Positions 45,835 through 54,650 of a stretch of DNA of 64,000 nucleotides are shown here, piece after piece (position 1 is the stretch's first letter; each line of letters begins with the position of its first letter). The translations under genes were made by a program, and so were the position numbers. Under the pieces are notes generated by a model, which was not told the origin of the DNA, made no database searches, and saw only the letters and a list, made by a program, of their open reading frames with translations. The DNA comes from Hymenobacter volaticus (GTDB lineage: Bacteria > Bacteroidota > Bacteroidia > Cytophagales > Hymenobacteraceae): NCBI RefSeq assembly GCF_022921055.1, contig NZ_CP095063.1, positions 62,001 through 126,000 of the forward strand, given 5' to 3'.

Positions 45835-46310
45835 GTTCCCTATGGTCTGCCGGGCTAGTAGCTCTGGCCTTGCTCAGCAGCGGCGTTGTGTACGGCACCG
45901 ATGTCTTCTTTGCCCTTGTGGCCCGCTCCGCCTTGCGGCGGGTCGATGAAGCCAGCCTCACGCAGGTACTAGGCCACCTACACGCCGTGGCTGATGTCCG
46001 CATGCCGCTCGTGGGAGTTACGGCTCTGTTCAGTACCGGGGGGCTCTTCTTCGTGGCGGGCGGGTGGCCGACGCTGCCTGGCCGCCTAGCGCTACTGGCG
46101 CTAACTGGGTTGCTGTCGCAGTTGGCGGCGTATCTGCTCGTCGCCCAGCCCGTCAACAAACGCCAAACCGCGGCTGCATTTCAACATCAGACGCCCCCAG
46201 ATGCCCGCGCCCTGCAAGACCGTTGGGACAGTGTTATCGGTCTGCGAGCCGGGGCGCTCACTGTGGCCGTGGCGGCCTTAATCGGAGTAGCCTTGCATTT
46301 GCCCCGCTAA
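45831..46310 (+). CDS. DUF1772-family membrane protein
   Basis: 159 residues with four membrane segments: LWSAGLVALALLSSGVVYGT, PLVGVTALFSTGGLFFVAGG, LALLALTGLLSQLAAYLLVA and AGALTVAVAALIGVALHL. The loop PVNKRQTAAAF and the following RWDSVIGLRAG match DUF1772 (anthrone oxygenase-like) proteins. The ATG at 45831 overlaps the DUF4267 stop. The role of the pair is unknown. A terminator hairpin lies 270 bases downstream. Confidence 0.83.
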   Translation: MSSLWSAGLVALALLSSGVVYGTDVFFALVARSALRRVDEASLTQVLGHLHAVADVRMPLVGVTALFSTGGLFFVAGGWPTLPGRLALLALTGLLSQLAAYLLVAQPVNKRQTAAAFQHQTPPDARALQDRWDSVIGLRAGALTVAVAALIGVALHLPR

Positions 46311-46582
46311 GGCCGTCGCCTCGTCGCGGAGCAGGATAGCCCGGCGGGTTCCGGCAAAGCTTCGCGCCGACAAACTGAGTAACTAATGGCAAATCTAAGG
46401 AGGCTTTTTCCCGCCTTGGCAAGGCTTTTCTGGCAGTAGAAAGGACTGCTGAAGCGGAAAAATCCCTTGCGTCGCGGGCGGCGCAATAGGCGGCAACTCT
46501 TAACCAGCTTGCACAGGGGCTTTGGACTTGAAACGGGCTTATCCAAAAGCCGCAGAAAAGAGTATCCCGCCGGAGCGGCCTT

Positions 46583-46627
46583 GGTTCACGGGTTAGAAAC
46601 GAACATTTGCAACCCGTGAACCGGCTT
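46583..46627 (+). terminator. 12-bp hairpin with T run, intrinsic terminator
   Basis: GGTTCACGGGTT at 46583-46594 pairs perfectly with 46611-46622 across a 16-base loop, followed closely by TTTTT (46626-46630). It would end the DUF4267-DUF1772 transcript. The VOC gene converges onto it from the minus strand. Confidence 0.7.
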
Positions 46628-46635
46628 TTTACTGC

Positions 46636-47085
46636 TTACTTGAGGTTGGCCACGAACTCGATAACGTTGCCGTGCAAGTCCGTGATAAATCCACACCGTT
46701 TGCCAATGGGCGGGACGTTAAACGGTTCGCGCGCCACCGGAACGCCTCTTTCTTGCAGAGCCGCCAACGTCTCGTCCACGTTATCCACCTCTAGGCACAG
46801 ATGCTGAAAACCCGAACTGATGGGGTGAGAAGGATTCGGCTGTGGGTCTGATAGGCCCCCGCTCAGTACTTCGATCCAGAAGTGGTCGTCATTGGCCGGC
46901 GCGAGGAAAGCTAGCTGTAAGTCCCCCACTGTCCATTTCTTGAGCACCCGGAAGCCGAGCTTTTCCGTGTACCAGTGAATCGTGCCCTCGAAATCTGTCG
47001 TGCGCAGCCCTACATGGGCGCCGCGCATTTTTCCGTTGATGCCCTGAGGCACTTTCGCCGGCAATTCTATTGCTATCTTTTCCAT
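46636..47085 (-). CDS. VOC-family protein (glyoxalase/bleomycin-resistance fold)
   Basis: 149 residues with two beta-alpha-beta-beta-beta modules: HVGLRTTDFEGTIHWYTEKL with GFRVLKKWTVGDLQLAFL, and FQHLCLEVDNVDETLAALQE with GFITDLHGNVIEFVANL. Metal-ligand candidates are His (in GAHVGL), Glu (IEVLS), His (FQHLCLEV) and Glu (VIEFV), the usual places. The substrate is not predictable. The ATG at 47085 was chosen over 47148 because the upstream extension is unlike the family. It is a single gene with a GACCTTTG-type box upstream. Confidence 0.87.
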   Translation of the reverse strand: MEKIAIELPAKVPQGINGKMRGAHVGLRTTDFEGTIHWYTEKLGFRVLKKWTVGDLQLAFLAPANDDHFWIEVLSGGLSDPQPNPSHPISSGFQHLCLEVDNVDETLAALQERGVPVAREPFNVPPIGKRCGFITDLHGNVIEFVANLK

Positions 47086-47125
47086 GAGGCTAATTCCTGT
47101 TAGGCTACCCAGTTGATTTGGGCGT

Positions 47126-47134
47126 CCAAAGGTC
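47126..47134 (-). promoter_or_regulatory. GACCTTTGG box, likely -7 element
   Basis: Read on the minus strand this gives GGACCTTTGG, 41 bases before the VOC gene start, with the same core as several other boxes in the window. Confidence 0.45.
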
Positions 47135-47393
47135 CGGGTTGGCCCCAAGGGAAGTATGGTGAATATTTCAGTTGTTGCAGCAGCATGGCCTAAAGGGTAG
47201 CTACCTCAAGTCAGCGTCGAAACAGGGTTCCAAAGCGAAAAAGTACCACGTCGAGCATAGTAGTCGGGTGCGTTAAGACTTATTTGCTTCGGCAGCTAGC
47301 TGAAAAGCAGCTAGTTGGACACGATTCTAATGCATTATAGGGAAGGGCACCTATCCGCCCCCTTGCTCAAATTCTATTTACTGAAGCCTAGAT

Positions 47394-47927
47394 ATGGACC
47401 TTTACACTATCCGTCTACACCTACGGGAATTGTCTTTAACTGATTTAGAGGCAGTTCATCACTTGCATTCCTTGCCGGAAGTAGATGAATTCAACACGCT
47501 TGGAATACCCGACAGCTTAGCAGCAACTGAGCACCTATTGGCTGGGTGGTTAGTGCAACAGCAGGCCTCGCCTCGAACTTCTTACATCTTCTACGTGCAA
47601 CGCGTAGAAAGCAAAGAGTTTGTTGGCTTGCTGGCGCTGAATTTGGGAAAGGCAAACTTTAAAAATGGGGAAGTTTGGTACAAGTTGTTGCCCGCTCATT
47701 GGGGCCAAGGGCTTACCACCGAAGCTCTGACGAGGCTGTTGGACTTCGGCTTCAACCACTTGCACCTGCATCGAATCGAAGCCGGGTGCGCGGTCGAAAA
47801 TGTGGCCTCCATTCGGGTGCTGGAAAAAGTCGGCATGACCCGAGAAGGACGCAAGCGGCAGGTCCTGCCCATTCGGGGCCAGTGGGTAGACAATTACTTC
47901 TTCGCCATCTTAGAAACGGATAGGTAA
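47394..47927 (+). CDS. GNAT-family N-acetyltransferase (RimJ/RimL-like)
   Basis: 177 residues beginning YTIRLHLRELSLTDLEAVHH, then FVGLLALNLGKANFKNGEVW, the acetyl-CoA segment HWGQGLTTEALTRLLDFGFN and HRIEAGCAVENVASIRVLEK, ending with the aromatic VDNYFFAILE. This order is typical of the RimJ/RimL subgroup, which acetylates protein N-termini or small amines. No operon partner is close. Substrate unknown. Confidence 0.9.
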   Translation: MDLYTIRLHLRELSLTDLEAVHHLHSLPEVDEFNTLGIPDSLAATEHLLAGWLVQQQASPRTSYIFYVQRVESKEFVGLLALNLGKANFKNGEVWYKLLPAHWGQGLTTEALTRLLDFGFNHLHLHRIEAGCAVENVASIRVLEKVGMTREGRKRQVLPIRGQWVDNYFFAILETDR

Positions 47928-47941
47928 GCAGCGCTTGAACT

Positions 47942-48088
47942 TCACTTATTGGATGCCTCGAAGAGAGCTTGCCCCAAAATGCCCAGCACGGCGCCGGCCA
48001 CGACCCACGCCCCTGCCCTTACGCCCCGCCAGTTGACTAGCCCCGGCAGCGCGCCAGCGTACTGGCGGAAATGTGAACTGGTTGCGTG
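47942..48088 (-). pseudogene. C-terminal gene remnant without a start
   Basis: An open 48-codon stretch bounded upstream by a stop (48089-48091) reads FRQYAGALPGLVNWRGVRAG and AWVVAGAVLGILGQALFEAS before the stop. The tail looks like a transmembrane helix of a membrane protein. There is no ATG, GTG or TTG in a useful place. It may be the surviving end of a deleted gene. Confidence 0.3.
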
Positions 48089-48098
48089 CTAGCAGCCA

Positions 48099-48907
48099 TT
48101 ACTGAGCTATTTCCGCAATAATGCCACTCAGTTCCTCAGAGTTAGTTAGGTGTGGGGTGTGGCCGCTATTAAGCCGGTACTCTTTCTGCACGGGCGTCGC
48201 GCGCAGCATCAGGTCTTGTAAAACCGGCGAAAGGGCCCGGTCCTGCAATGTGCGCACGTAATACTTAGGCACTCTCCCATAGTTGGCCACCGAAAGGGTT
48301 ACTTTTTCGGCGGGTGGGCCGGCGGGCTCGTCGCGGTAGTTGTCCAGCACCTGCTGTTGCACGGCCGCTGTACCGTCTTGGCAGAAGATATTCACTAGTT
48401 GGTTACGGTTCACCACGGCCAGCGACCCGTCGGGGCTCATAGAAAGGGCCGGCCCCAGCAAGGACTGATTGTCCTGCCCGGCTAGCTCGAACACTGACTG
48501 CTGGTTGGTGGGCAGGAAGCCAGCTACATAAACTAGCTTGGCAATCTTGGCAGGGGCGGCTTCGGCGACCGTTGAAATAATAGCTCCCCGAGGCTGTGGC
48601 CGACCAAGACAACCTGGTCGGCGGGTTGGGCATTGATGGTGGCCAGCACTTGGTCGCGGTAGCGGTTCATCGTGAGTCCGGCTGCCGCCGTCTGGTCCTT
48701 GCCGTGCGCCAGCAACTCGACGTTTACCACCGTGTAGCCTTGTTGCTGGAGCTTGTTTACCACCGGAACCCAAGTATAGGGTCCCTGCCAAGCACCGTGC
48801 ACCAGCACTACGGTAGCCTTTTTCTTTTCCGGCTCGGTATCGGATTTCTTGCAGGCTATGGCGGTTGTAGTCGCCACAGCCAGAAGGGCATACATCATTT
48901 TTCTCAT
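48099..48907 (-). pseudogene. Alpha/beta hydrolase, one frameshift (likely intact)
   Basis: About 269 residues after repair. A signal sequence (MYALLAVATTTAIACKK) may be lipid-anchored at Cys. The hydrolase has the oxyanion HG in VVLVHGAWQGPYTW and the nucleophile in LVGHSLGG. The frame then breaks and should continue AIISTVAEAAPAKIAKLVYV, with the histidine in SGHTPHLTNSEEL near the end. Adding one C on the plus strand to the run at 48586-48589 restores this and gives a length divisible by three. It resembles salicylate-esterase-like small-molecule hydrolases. A GACCTTTG box precedes it. Confidence 0.85.
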
Positions 48908-48948
48908 AGTCAGGAAAGCCGAGGGCTTATGTTGAGGTGAAGGATGAG

Positions 48949-48957
48949 ACAAAGGTC
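48949..48957 (-). promoter_or_regulatory. GACCTTTGT box, likely -7 element
   Basis: On the minus strand GGACCTTTGT lies 42 bases before the hydrolase start at 48907. Confidence 0.45.
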
Positions 48958-49182
48958 CCGCCGTCCGCTTACCTGAATTTTCACCTAGGTTAAAAAGTGT
49001 TGGAGGACGCTTTTATTTAGCACTCCAGTTGATCTGCTATTGAACCATCGTACAGTCGAAGTCAAGCCATTTCTGTTACTTCGTAAGGGCACTTACGTGA
49101 GTTGGGTGCCGTCGCTTCGCGCAGTACGAACAGAAGGATGTACTGCTACTAGAATACTCTCTGCTTTTTGCCTTCTTGCATT

Positions 49183-49788
49183 ATGCTCACGGCTTCTGGC
49201 CTTTCGCCCCGCCTACTGCTGACTCAGCAACTTAAGGCTTTCGCCCGTCTCTCCGACGAAGACCTTCGCCTGGCCGACGACCACTGGACACTGCGCACCA
49301 TTGCCCGCAATGAATTTTTCAACTTCCGCAACTCCGTGTGTCAGTACGTCGGCTTTATCGTGAGTGGTCTGTTTCGAGTGTACTATGTGGACCCGGCCAC
49401 GGATTTGGAACACAACGTGGCGTTTGTGCCCGAAGGCACGTTTCTCACCTCCCTCAAAAGCTTGATCACCCAGGAGGCGTGCCCTTACTACATTGCCGCA
49501 CTAGAAAATGCCGAATTACTGGTGATTAGCGTCGAACAGTTGCATAAGCTCTACAGCCAATCGCACGGCTGGGAACGGTTTGGTCGCCTGCTGGCCGAAC
49601 AGTACTTGGTGTTGCAGCAGGCCAAAGCCGAAGCTATGCTGTTTCAAACGGCAGAACAGCGGTATCTGGCGCTCCTAGAGCAGTTTCCAGACGTGACCAA
49701 CCGAATTTCGCTGGGGCATATTGCCTCCTACCTGGGCATCAAGGGCCCTTCGCTGAGCCGCATTCGCGCCCAGTTAGGCCGTGCGTAA
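49183..49788 (+). CDS. Crp/Fnr-family transcriptional regulator
   Basis: 201 residues. The sensor fold spans about 20-135 (NEFFNFRNSVCQYVGFIVSG, LFRVYYVDPATDLEHNVAFV, PEGTFLTSLKSLITQEACPY), and the C-terminal HTH is ISLGHIASYLGIKGPSLSRI. It is a paralogue of the regulator at 44743 with the same general form. The ATG at 49183 gives the compact N-terminus; a TTG 15 bases upstream is the alternative. It is divergent from the alpha/beta hydrolase and may control it (inference from position). The ligand is unknown. Confidence 0.9.
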   Translation: MLTASGLSPRLLLTQQLKAFARLSDEDLRLADDHWTLRTIARNEFFNFRNSVCQYVGFIVSGLFRVYYVDPATDLEHNVAFVPEGTFLTSLKSLITQEACPYYIAALENAELLVISVEQLHKLYSQSHGWERFGRLLAEQYLVLQQAKAEAMLFQTAEQRYLALLEQFPDVTNRISLGHIASYLGIKGPSLSRIRAQLGRA

Positions 49789-49847
49789 GTACCTTATAAT
49801 ATGCTGACCCTTCGCGTAGCCACTTGCGGGCAACGAGTAACTGGGCT

Positions 49848-49878
49848 GCCACGAGAAAAGGTTGCTGTTTCTCGTGGC
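49848..49878 (+). terminator. 11-bp perfect hairpin, likely terminator
   Basis: GCCACGAGAAA at 49848-49858 pairs with 49868-49878 around a 9-base loop, 60 bases after the Crp/Fnr stop. No U tract follows. Confidence 0.5.
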
Positions 49879-50399
49879 GTACGGCAAGGCGGCGAGCTTC
49901 TTCGAGCGCCCAACCAAGTGTTCGGCCTTGTGCGGTCTGCCATCACTAAATTCAACCTGCGCGAAGTAGACCGGGGTTTATCCAATTGCAGCTCAGTGGC
50001 TTCGACAATATGCTGCGACGGATTTTATTATGACCAGCCGGCAACTAGTCCAGCCGAGCTGGTAATTGCAGATGCGCGTATCGCCTAAGCTTCGTTAGCC
50101 GTTGCCAAGTGCCAATAAGTTAGCTCGCAAACGGAAGGCATTCGTCACGTTGCGCACCAACTAACGAAGAACTAGTTATTAACTGCAAGTAGTAACCGCT
50201 TTCCCTAGCTGTGGAAATGGCCTCTGTGCACAGTCGGCGCCAAAAAATACGGCTGTGACCTAATCAGCAAAGCTTACGAGTAACGCGGACATGCCAACTG
50301 CCCCAGCGTGAGGCTCGAAGAATGGATTAACTGTCCGAGTTAGCCCTTCCTTGCCAATAGGACGTGCTGTCAGACCGGGCTCGCCAGTGTAACCGGCTG
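49879..50399. other. Gap without convincing gene
   Basis: 521 bases. Open frames on both strands in 49800-50090 are compositionally poor and are not reported as genes. Confidence 0.4.
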
Positions 50400-50645
50400 C
50401 TAGGAGCTTCCCCAAAGAGCCTGTTCTGAACCGGGGCTAGAGAAGTCGACAACGGTCGGACTCGCGAATACCGTGCTTGCCACTAGTTTGTCGGGCGGAC
50501 CCATGTTTAGTCTCGCCGCTGTCGCTTGCTTATTCAGGCGGAGAAGAAAGTAGTCTTCAACGAAGCCTTCCGACACCGGACCCGCGCTAGTGCAATTTGG
50601 CACCACTAGCTCTTCTGGTGGAATGAGAAACCCCTTATTGGTCAT
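50400..50645 (-). CDS. Possible hypothetical protein, 81 aa
   Basis: An ATG-started frame with a plausible stretch GPVSEGFVEDYFLLRLNKQA between less convincing ends. No family is recognised and it could be a fragment. Low confidence. Confidence 0.3.
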   Translation of the reverse strand: MTNKGFLIPPEELVVPNCTSAGPVSEGFVEDYFLLRLNKQATAARLNMGPPDKLVASTVFASPTVVDFSSPGSEQALWGSS

Positions 50646-51059
50646 TTAATCCGCTATTACTGAGGCATTTGAAAAATTATTCCTGGCCGGCCAACGGGTT
50701 GCATTTTTTAACCTAGGTGAAAAATATAGTCCGCCTACGATGGGACCTTTGTTTTATCACTAAGCCGCAACGAAGCCATGTTTTCCCCTTAGCAAAAATC
50801 CTAGCTGCCACTTATGCTGGCCGCCGTGCCACTCATTGCTGGCAAAAAGGAGCGTGGCTGCCGTCAGGATTTTGGGAGTGGCACCGACTAGAACGAGCCA
50901 TAACTCAGAACAAACCTCTCACCACACGCCCGTCAACGTCGGCCTGGGGACCATGCCTCCCAACCCATCAACATAGCAGTCTTCGGAGCAAAAATCCACC
51001 GAAAAAGCGAGCCTCTCCTAGTACTCACCCTAACACATTTCACTAATTAACTCAACGTC
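50646..51059. other. Gap upstream of membrane protein gene
   Basis: 414 bases. A GACCTTTGT box lies at 50744-50752, about 308 bases before the next start, and could drive a long leader. The overlapping 109-residue plus-strand frame is rich in Pro, Ser and Thr and not protein-like. Confidence 0.4.
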
Positions 51060-51631
51060 ATGTCCACATCCTCCACTACCCTTCCGGCTCCCGTTCAGAC
51101 TGCCCAAGCCCTGCGCACTTTATACTTCGTGCGGGCCGCTTTCTCCTTAGTCTGGGTCAGCCTAGTTTTTCTATTCGTAAAATCCTCGCCTACGCTCACG
51201 GCCGCTTTGTTGCTGCTTTACCCGGCCTGGGATGTGCTGGCCACCTTTGGAGACATCCGGGCCAACCGCGGCACAGGGGAAACGCCGCTGCCGCAGTACG
51301 TGAATATCGTCGTGGGCAGCCTCACGACGGTAGCCGTAGGCCTGGCCCTACGCCAAGGCATTCCGGCGGTACTCATCGTGTTCGGTGTTTGGGCCGTGCT
51401 CACCGGGCTGATTCAATTGCTGCTTGGCCTGCGTCGGCGCCGCGAGTTGGGCGGGCAATGGCCGATGATCCTCAGTGGCGGGCAGTCGATGTTAGCCGGG
51501 TATTGTTTGTGGTCCAGGCTCACGACCCTACCAAAGGGGTGACCAACGTGGCCGCTTACTCGGCGGTCGGGGCGATTTATTTTCTAATCGCTGCCCTCCG
51601 GCTGCGCAAAGCAACTAAGCCAACTCAATAA
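51060..51631 (+). pseudogene. HdeD/DUF308-like multi-pass membrane protein, one frameshift
   Basis: About 190 residues after repair with six hydrophobic segments: YFVRAAFSLVWVSLVFLFVK, LTAALLLLYPAWDVLATFGD, YVNIVVGSLTTVAVGLALRQ, VLIVFGVWAVLTGLIQLLLG, a fifth near QSMLAG, and VAAYSAVGAIYFLIAALRLR. The frame breaks after GGQSMLAG. Adding one G at the GGG of 51498-51500 gives GVLFVVQAHDPTKGVTNVAA and a length divisible by three. The family assignment (acid-resistance HdeD-like) is from pattern only. The gene is solitary. Function unknown. Confidence 0.7.
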
Positions 51632-51926
51632 CCCTAGCCACGCCAGCAAAGGAAAGTCCGGTTCAAGGCAGCATTAGGCTTGCGTTGCGCTAGCAGGAAC
51701 AGTCGGTGAACTTCTTGGTTACGATCCATAAAATGGCAGTCATTCATGGCTACTGATGGTTTTTCTAGCGCCAGTTGCTCTTAATCTTGGTTCAGTGCTG
51801 TAAGCCATAGTCCACTAAGGCATTGATAACGGGTGGAATAGTCGGCTAAGCTAACCTCTTATGTTGCTCCTCTATGAGGCCCAAGTTCTCTAGTATCTTG
51901 AGGCGATACATAGAATCACCCAACCT

Positions 51927-53987
51927 ATGACGTTAACTCCTTTAAAGTATTTGCTGCGCGCGAAAGCCTACCTAACCGTCCTGGTCGTTTTAGCTGCCTG
52001 TCGTATCACCCAAATTCAAGCGCAAGACTTTCAGCACCAACAGGAACTCTTCTGGCATACGAATAAAGACAATAGCATCACCTGGGACCTGACCAGTGAA
52101 AAACGGCTGCCCCACGACGACAATATCGAATTGTCGGGCACGCAGATCTCCGGGATTATTCGCTACGAAGTCAATAAAGCGAAGCAATTGAAAATTACCC
52201 GCGACATTATGTTTCCGCAACTGCGTAAATACACCAAATCCAACGAATCGGTTTACCGCGCCTATCTGCGCAACGACTACACCGATGACCTCTTACCAGT
52301 CATCACCCTGGCCGACAAAAAGTATGAAGTTGGCGAGTTGGATTCCGTCAGGATCAATGGCAAAATTCAATTTTATTTCAAGGAAAGAGACGGCATAACC
52401 GTTGTCCGTTCTTTTTTCCCCTCGATGACCGACCGGTGTCTGGTTGAGAAGTGGACGTTAATCAATACGAGCAAGACGCCCTGCACGGTAGTAATTGGGG
52501 CCACCGAACTCAGACAGGAAGAGGTGGGGTGGCACGGAACTTACCACCGCCGGATCTTCACTGACGCCAAGCGCAACGTCACCCTACCGCCGAGGGAGCA
52601 CTATGAATTTGGAATTTACTTCCTGGCAACGGTAAACGACGAGGTGGAGCCAGCGGTTTCCGTGGCCGCAATCGAACGAAGCCGCGATACCTTCCTCGAC
52701 AGCATTGCCACGAATCTGCAACTGCACTCGCCAAACCAGGTTAATAACACCCTGTTCTATTTCTCTAAGATCCGGGCCGCGGAAAGTATTTTTCGCTCTA
52801 AATATGGACTGGTCCATTCCCCGGGCGGCGGTAACTATTACGTAGGAATCTGGGCCAATGACCAAGCGGAATACAGTGGCCCCTTCTTTCCGTATTTGGG
52901 GTATCAAACCGGCCTACAGGCCGCTATGAACGCCTACCGCATCTTTCAGCGAAACCTACCAAAAGACGGAGGGAAAATCTGGGCTTCGTTTGAAATGGAT
53001 GTCACCTTTCCCTTCGGGGAGCGAGACCGCGGCGACGCGGCGATGATTGCATTTGGCGCCACGCACTTTTTGCTCGCTGCCGGGGATCAGGAAAAAAGCG
53101 AAGAAATATGGCCCCTGATCATATGGTGCCTAGAATACTGCCGCAAGCGGACCATGCCTGCGGGCGTTGTAGCCTCGGAAAGTGATGAGTTAGAAGGCCG
53201 TTTTCCGGCCGGTTCGGCCAATCTCGCCACCTCGTCCTTGTACTACGGGGCGCTGATTCAAGCAGCCCGGTTAGCGAAAGCTATGCACAAGCCGGCTGCC
53301 CTTAGCACAACCTATCAACAACGGGCGCAGCTACTAGCGACAGCTATTGACCGGTATTTTGGGGCGGAGATGGAAGGTCTGCATACGTACAAATATTACA
53401 AAGAGAATACGACGTTAAGAAGCTGGATCTGCTTGCCCTTGGTAGTCAACTTAACCCAGCGCAAAGACGGCACACTGGACGCCTTATTCGATAAGTTGTG
53501 GTCGGCTAATGGCGTCCTGACCGAACTGAAACCAGGTACGAATTCCCCGAACGTGTTTTGGGACCGCGGCAGCCTCTATGCCTTTCGAGGCGCATTTAAA
53601 GCTGGCGCGGCCGATAGGGCTTTAGAACGCTTAACGTCCTATTCTACCACGCGGTTAACCGGTTTTCGGGTGCCCTATGCCGTAGAAGCTTGGCCGGAAA
53701 ACGGCATGGCACACCTATCCGCCGAAAGCGCCTTGTATTGCAGGATATTTACTGAAGGGATTGTAGGCCTCGAACCGACTGGGTTCAACTCCTTTACCCT
53801 GCACCCTAATTTGCCATCAAAGTGGAACTATCTTATTATCAACAACATAAAAGCATTTAACACAGCATTCGATATTAACATCCGCCGGAACAAGGATAAA
53901 CTCCAGGTGAAGGTCGTTCACAAGGGCAAGGTGGTACTCCAACGGACGCTAAAAAATAATGACACTATTGCGGTATGGTTGAAATAA
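51927..53987 (+). CDS. Six-hairpin (alpha/alpha)6 glycosidase, family uncertain
   Basis: 686 residues with a signal peptide (residues 1-32; a cysteine near 25 may be lipidated). An N-terminal beta-sandwich region (residues 40-250) precedes an alpha/alpha-barrel: NYYVGIWANDQAEYSGPFFP, GGKIWASFEMDVTFPFGERD, GDAAMIAFGATHFLLAAGDQ, YAVEAWPENGMAHLSAESAL and a C-terminal sandwich SFTLHPNLPSKWNYLIINNI. This layout is shared by GH78, GH95 and GH127-like enzymes. WAND and the acidic FEMD/SESDELEG segments are candidate catalytic regions. Its codon use looks more AT-rich than its neighbours. There is no SusCD near it. Confidence 0.78.
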   Translation: MTLTPLKYLLRAKAYLTVLVVLAACRITQIQAQDFQHQQELFWHTNKDNSITWDLTSEKRLPHDDNIELSGTQISGIIRYEVNKAKQLKITRDIMFPQLRKYTKSNESVYRAYLRNDYTDDLLPVITLADKKYEVGELDSVRINGKIQFYFKERDGITVVRSFFPSMTDRCLVEKWTLINTSKTPCTVVIGATELRQEEVGWHGTYHRRIFTDAKRNVTLPPREHYEFGIYFLATVNDEVEPAVSVAAIERSRDTFLDSIATNLQLHSPNQVNNTLFYFSKIRAAESIFRSKYGLVHSPGGGNYYVGIWANDQAEYSGPFFPYLGYQTGLQAAMNAYRIFQRNLPKDGGKIWASFEMDVTFPFGERDRGDAAMIAFGATHFLLAAGDQEKSEEIWPLIIWCLEYCRKRTMPAGVVASESDELEGRFPAGSANLATSSLYYGALIQAARLAKAMHKPAALSTTYQQRAQLLATAIDRYFGAEMEGLHTYKYYKENTTLRSWICLPLVVNLTQRKDGTLDALFDKLWSANGVLTELKPGTNSPNVFWDRGSLYAFRGAFKAGAADRALERLTSYSTTRLTGFRVPYAVEAWPENGMAHLSAESALYCRIFTEGIVGLEPTGFNSFTLHPNLPSKWNYLIINNIKAFNTAFDINIRRNKDKLQVKVVHKGKVVLQRTLKNNDTIAVWLK

Positions 53988-54138
53988 CCCTCTTGCAGAG
54001 AGTCTACACCCCTAAAACCCAATTGAGATGAGCAAACTATGCGAGACAGAGCTTCTTACACAGTGAATAAGGATTGATACCTGGCTCCAATAAATCTTAT
54101 TCCCTTGTGCACTTTCCGGTACCCGCCCCGTTTGCCTG

Positions 54139-54450
54139 TCATGGGCAAGTGACCGGACCGACACTCGGTGGCGGGGAATATTTGGCCAGGTAGACAAACA
54201 AGCGTTCCATCACCGAGTCCGAACTCATATAGGCTTCCATCACTTTCTGAACAGCCGTGAGCCAGTAGCCGATTTCTTCCTTGGTTTCGCGAACAATGGC
54301 GTCGTCGGGGTGCTCATCATCGAGCAGGCCGGCGCAGGTCTCAATCAGTCTGCCTGTCGCATTGCCGTTGACAAGGTGGGTAGCCGAAACTGGCGGGTCA
54401 GAATAACGATATCGGCCGCCGGGTTGTGCAGCAGAATTGTCTTTTTGCTC
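54139..54450 (-). pseudogene. Nudix hydrolase (NudK-like) remnant
   Basis: The minus strand reads KTILLHNPAADIVILTRQFR in one frame, then (with one added base at about 54372) LVNGNATGRLIETCAGLLDD, a degenerate nudix box ending IVRETKEEIGY, and VMEAYMSSDSVMERLFVYLA. This follows the order of GDP-mannose pyrophosphatase NudK. About 70 N-terminal residues and the last 25 residues cannot be found in any frame, and the first glutamate of the nudix box is His. It looks like a truncated, dead gene rather than a simple sequencing break. Confidence 0.7.
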
Positions 54451-54650
54451 GTCTCGGATGCTGCTAGGAGTAGTACCGCCAACTCCTAGCAGGAAAGTGC
54501 CTTTTTTGCCTTTCAAAGCGAAAATCCCTTGGCAACCCAGCTGGTTTGCGCGTGGGAGGATAAAGTAATTGGTAGTCAACGTGCGTTTCTAAGCCACAAA
54601 CGCGTACTTTTCTCTCCTCTCCCTGGGTTTGTTGCTTTTCGGTATTCGCT

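Noticed and set aside
49801..50088. 95-residue plus-strand frame after the Crp/Fnr gene
   Set aside because: It overlaps a terminator-like hairpin and has no recognisable fold; an overlapping minus-strand frame is equally poor.
50717..51046. 109-residue plus-strand frame before the membrane protein gene
   Set aside because: Rich in Pro, Ser, Thr, Trp and His with no hydrophobic pattern; probably non-coding leader.
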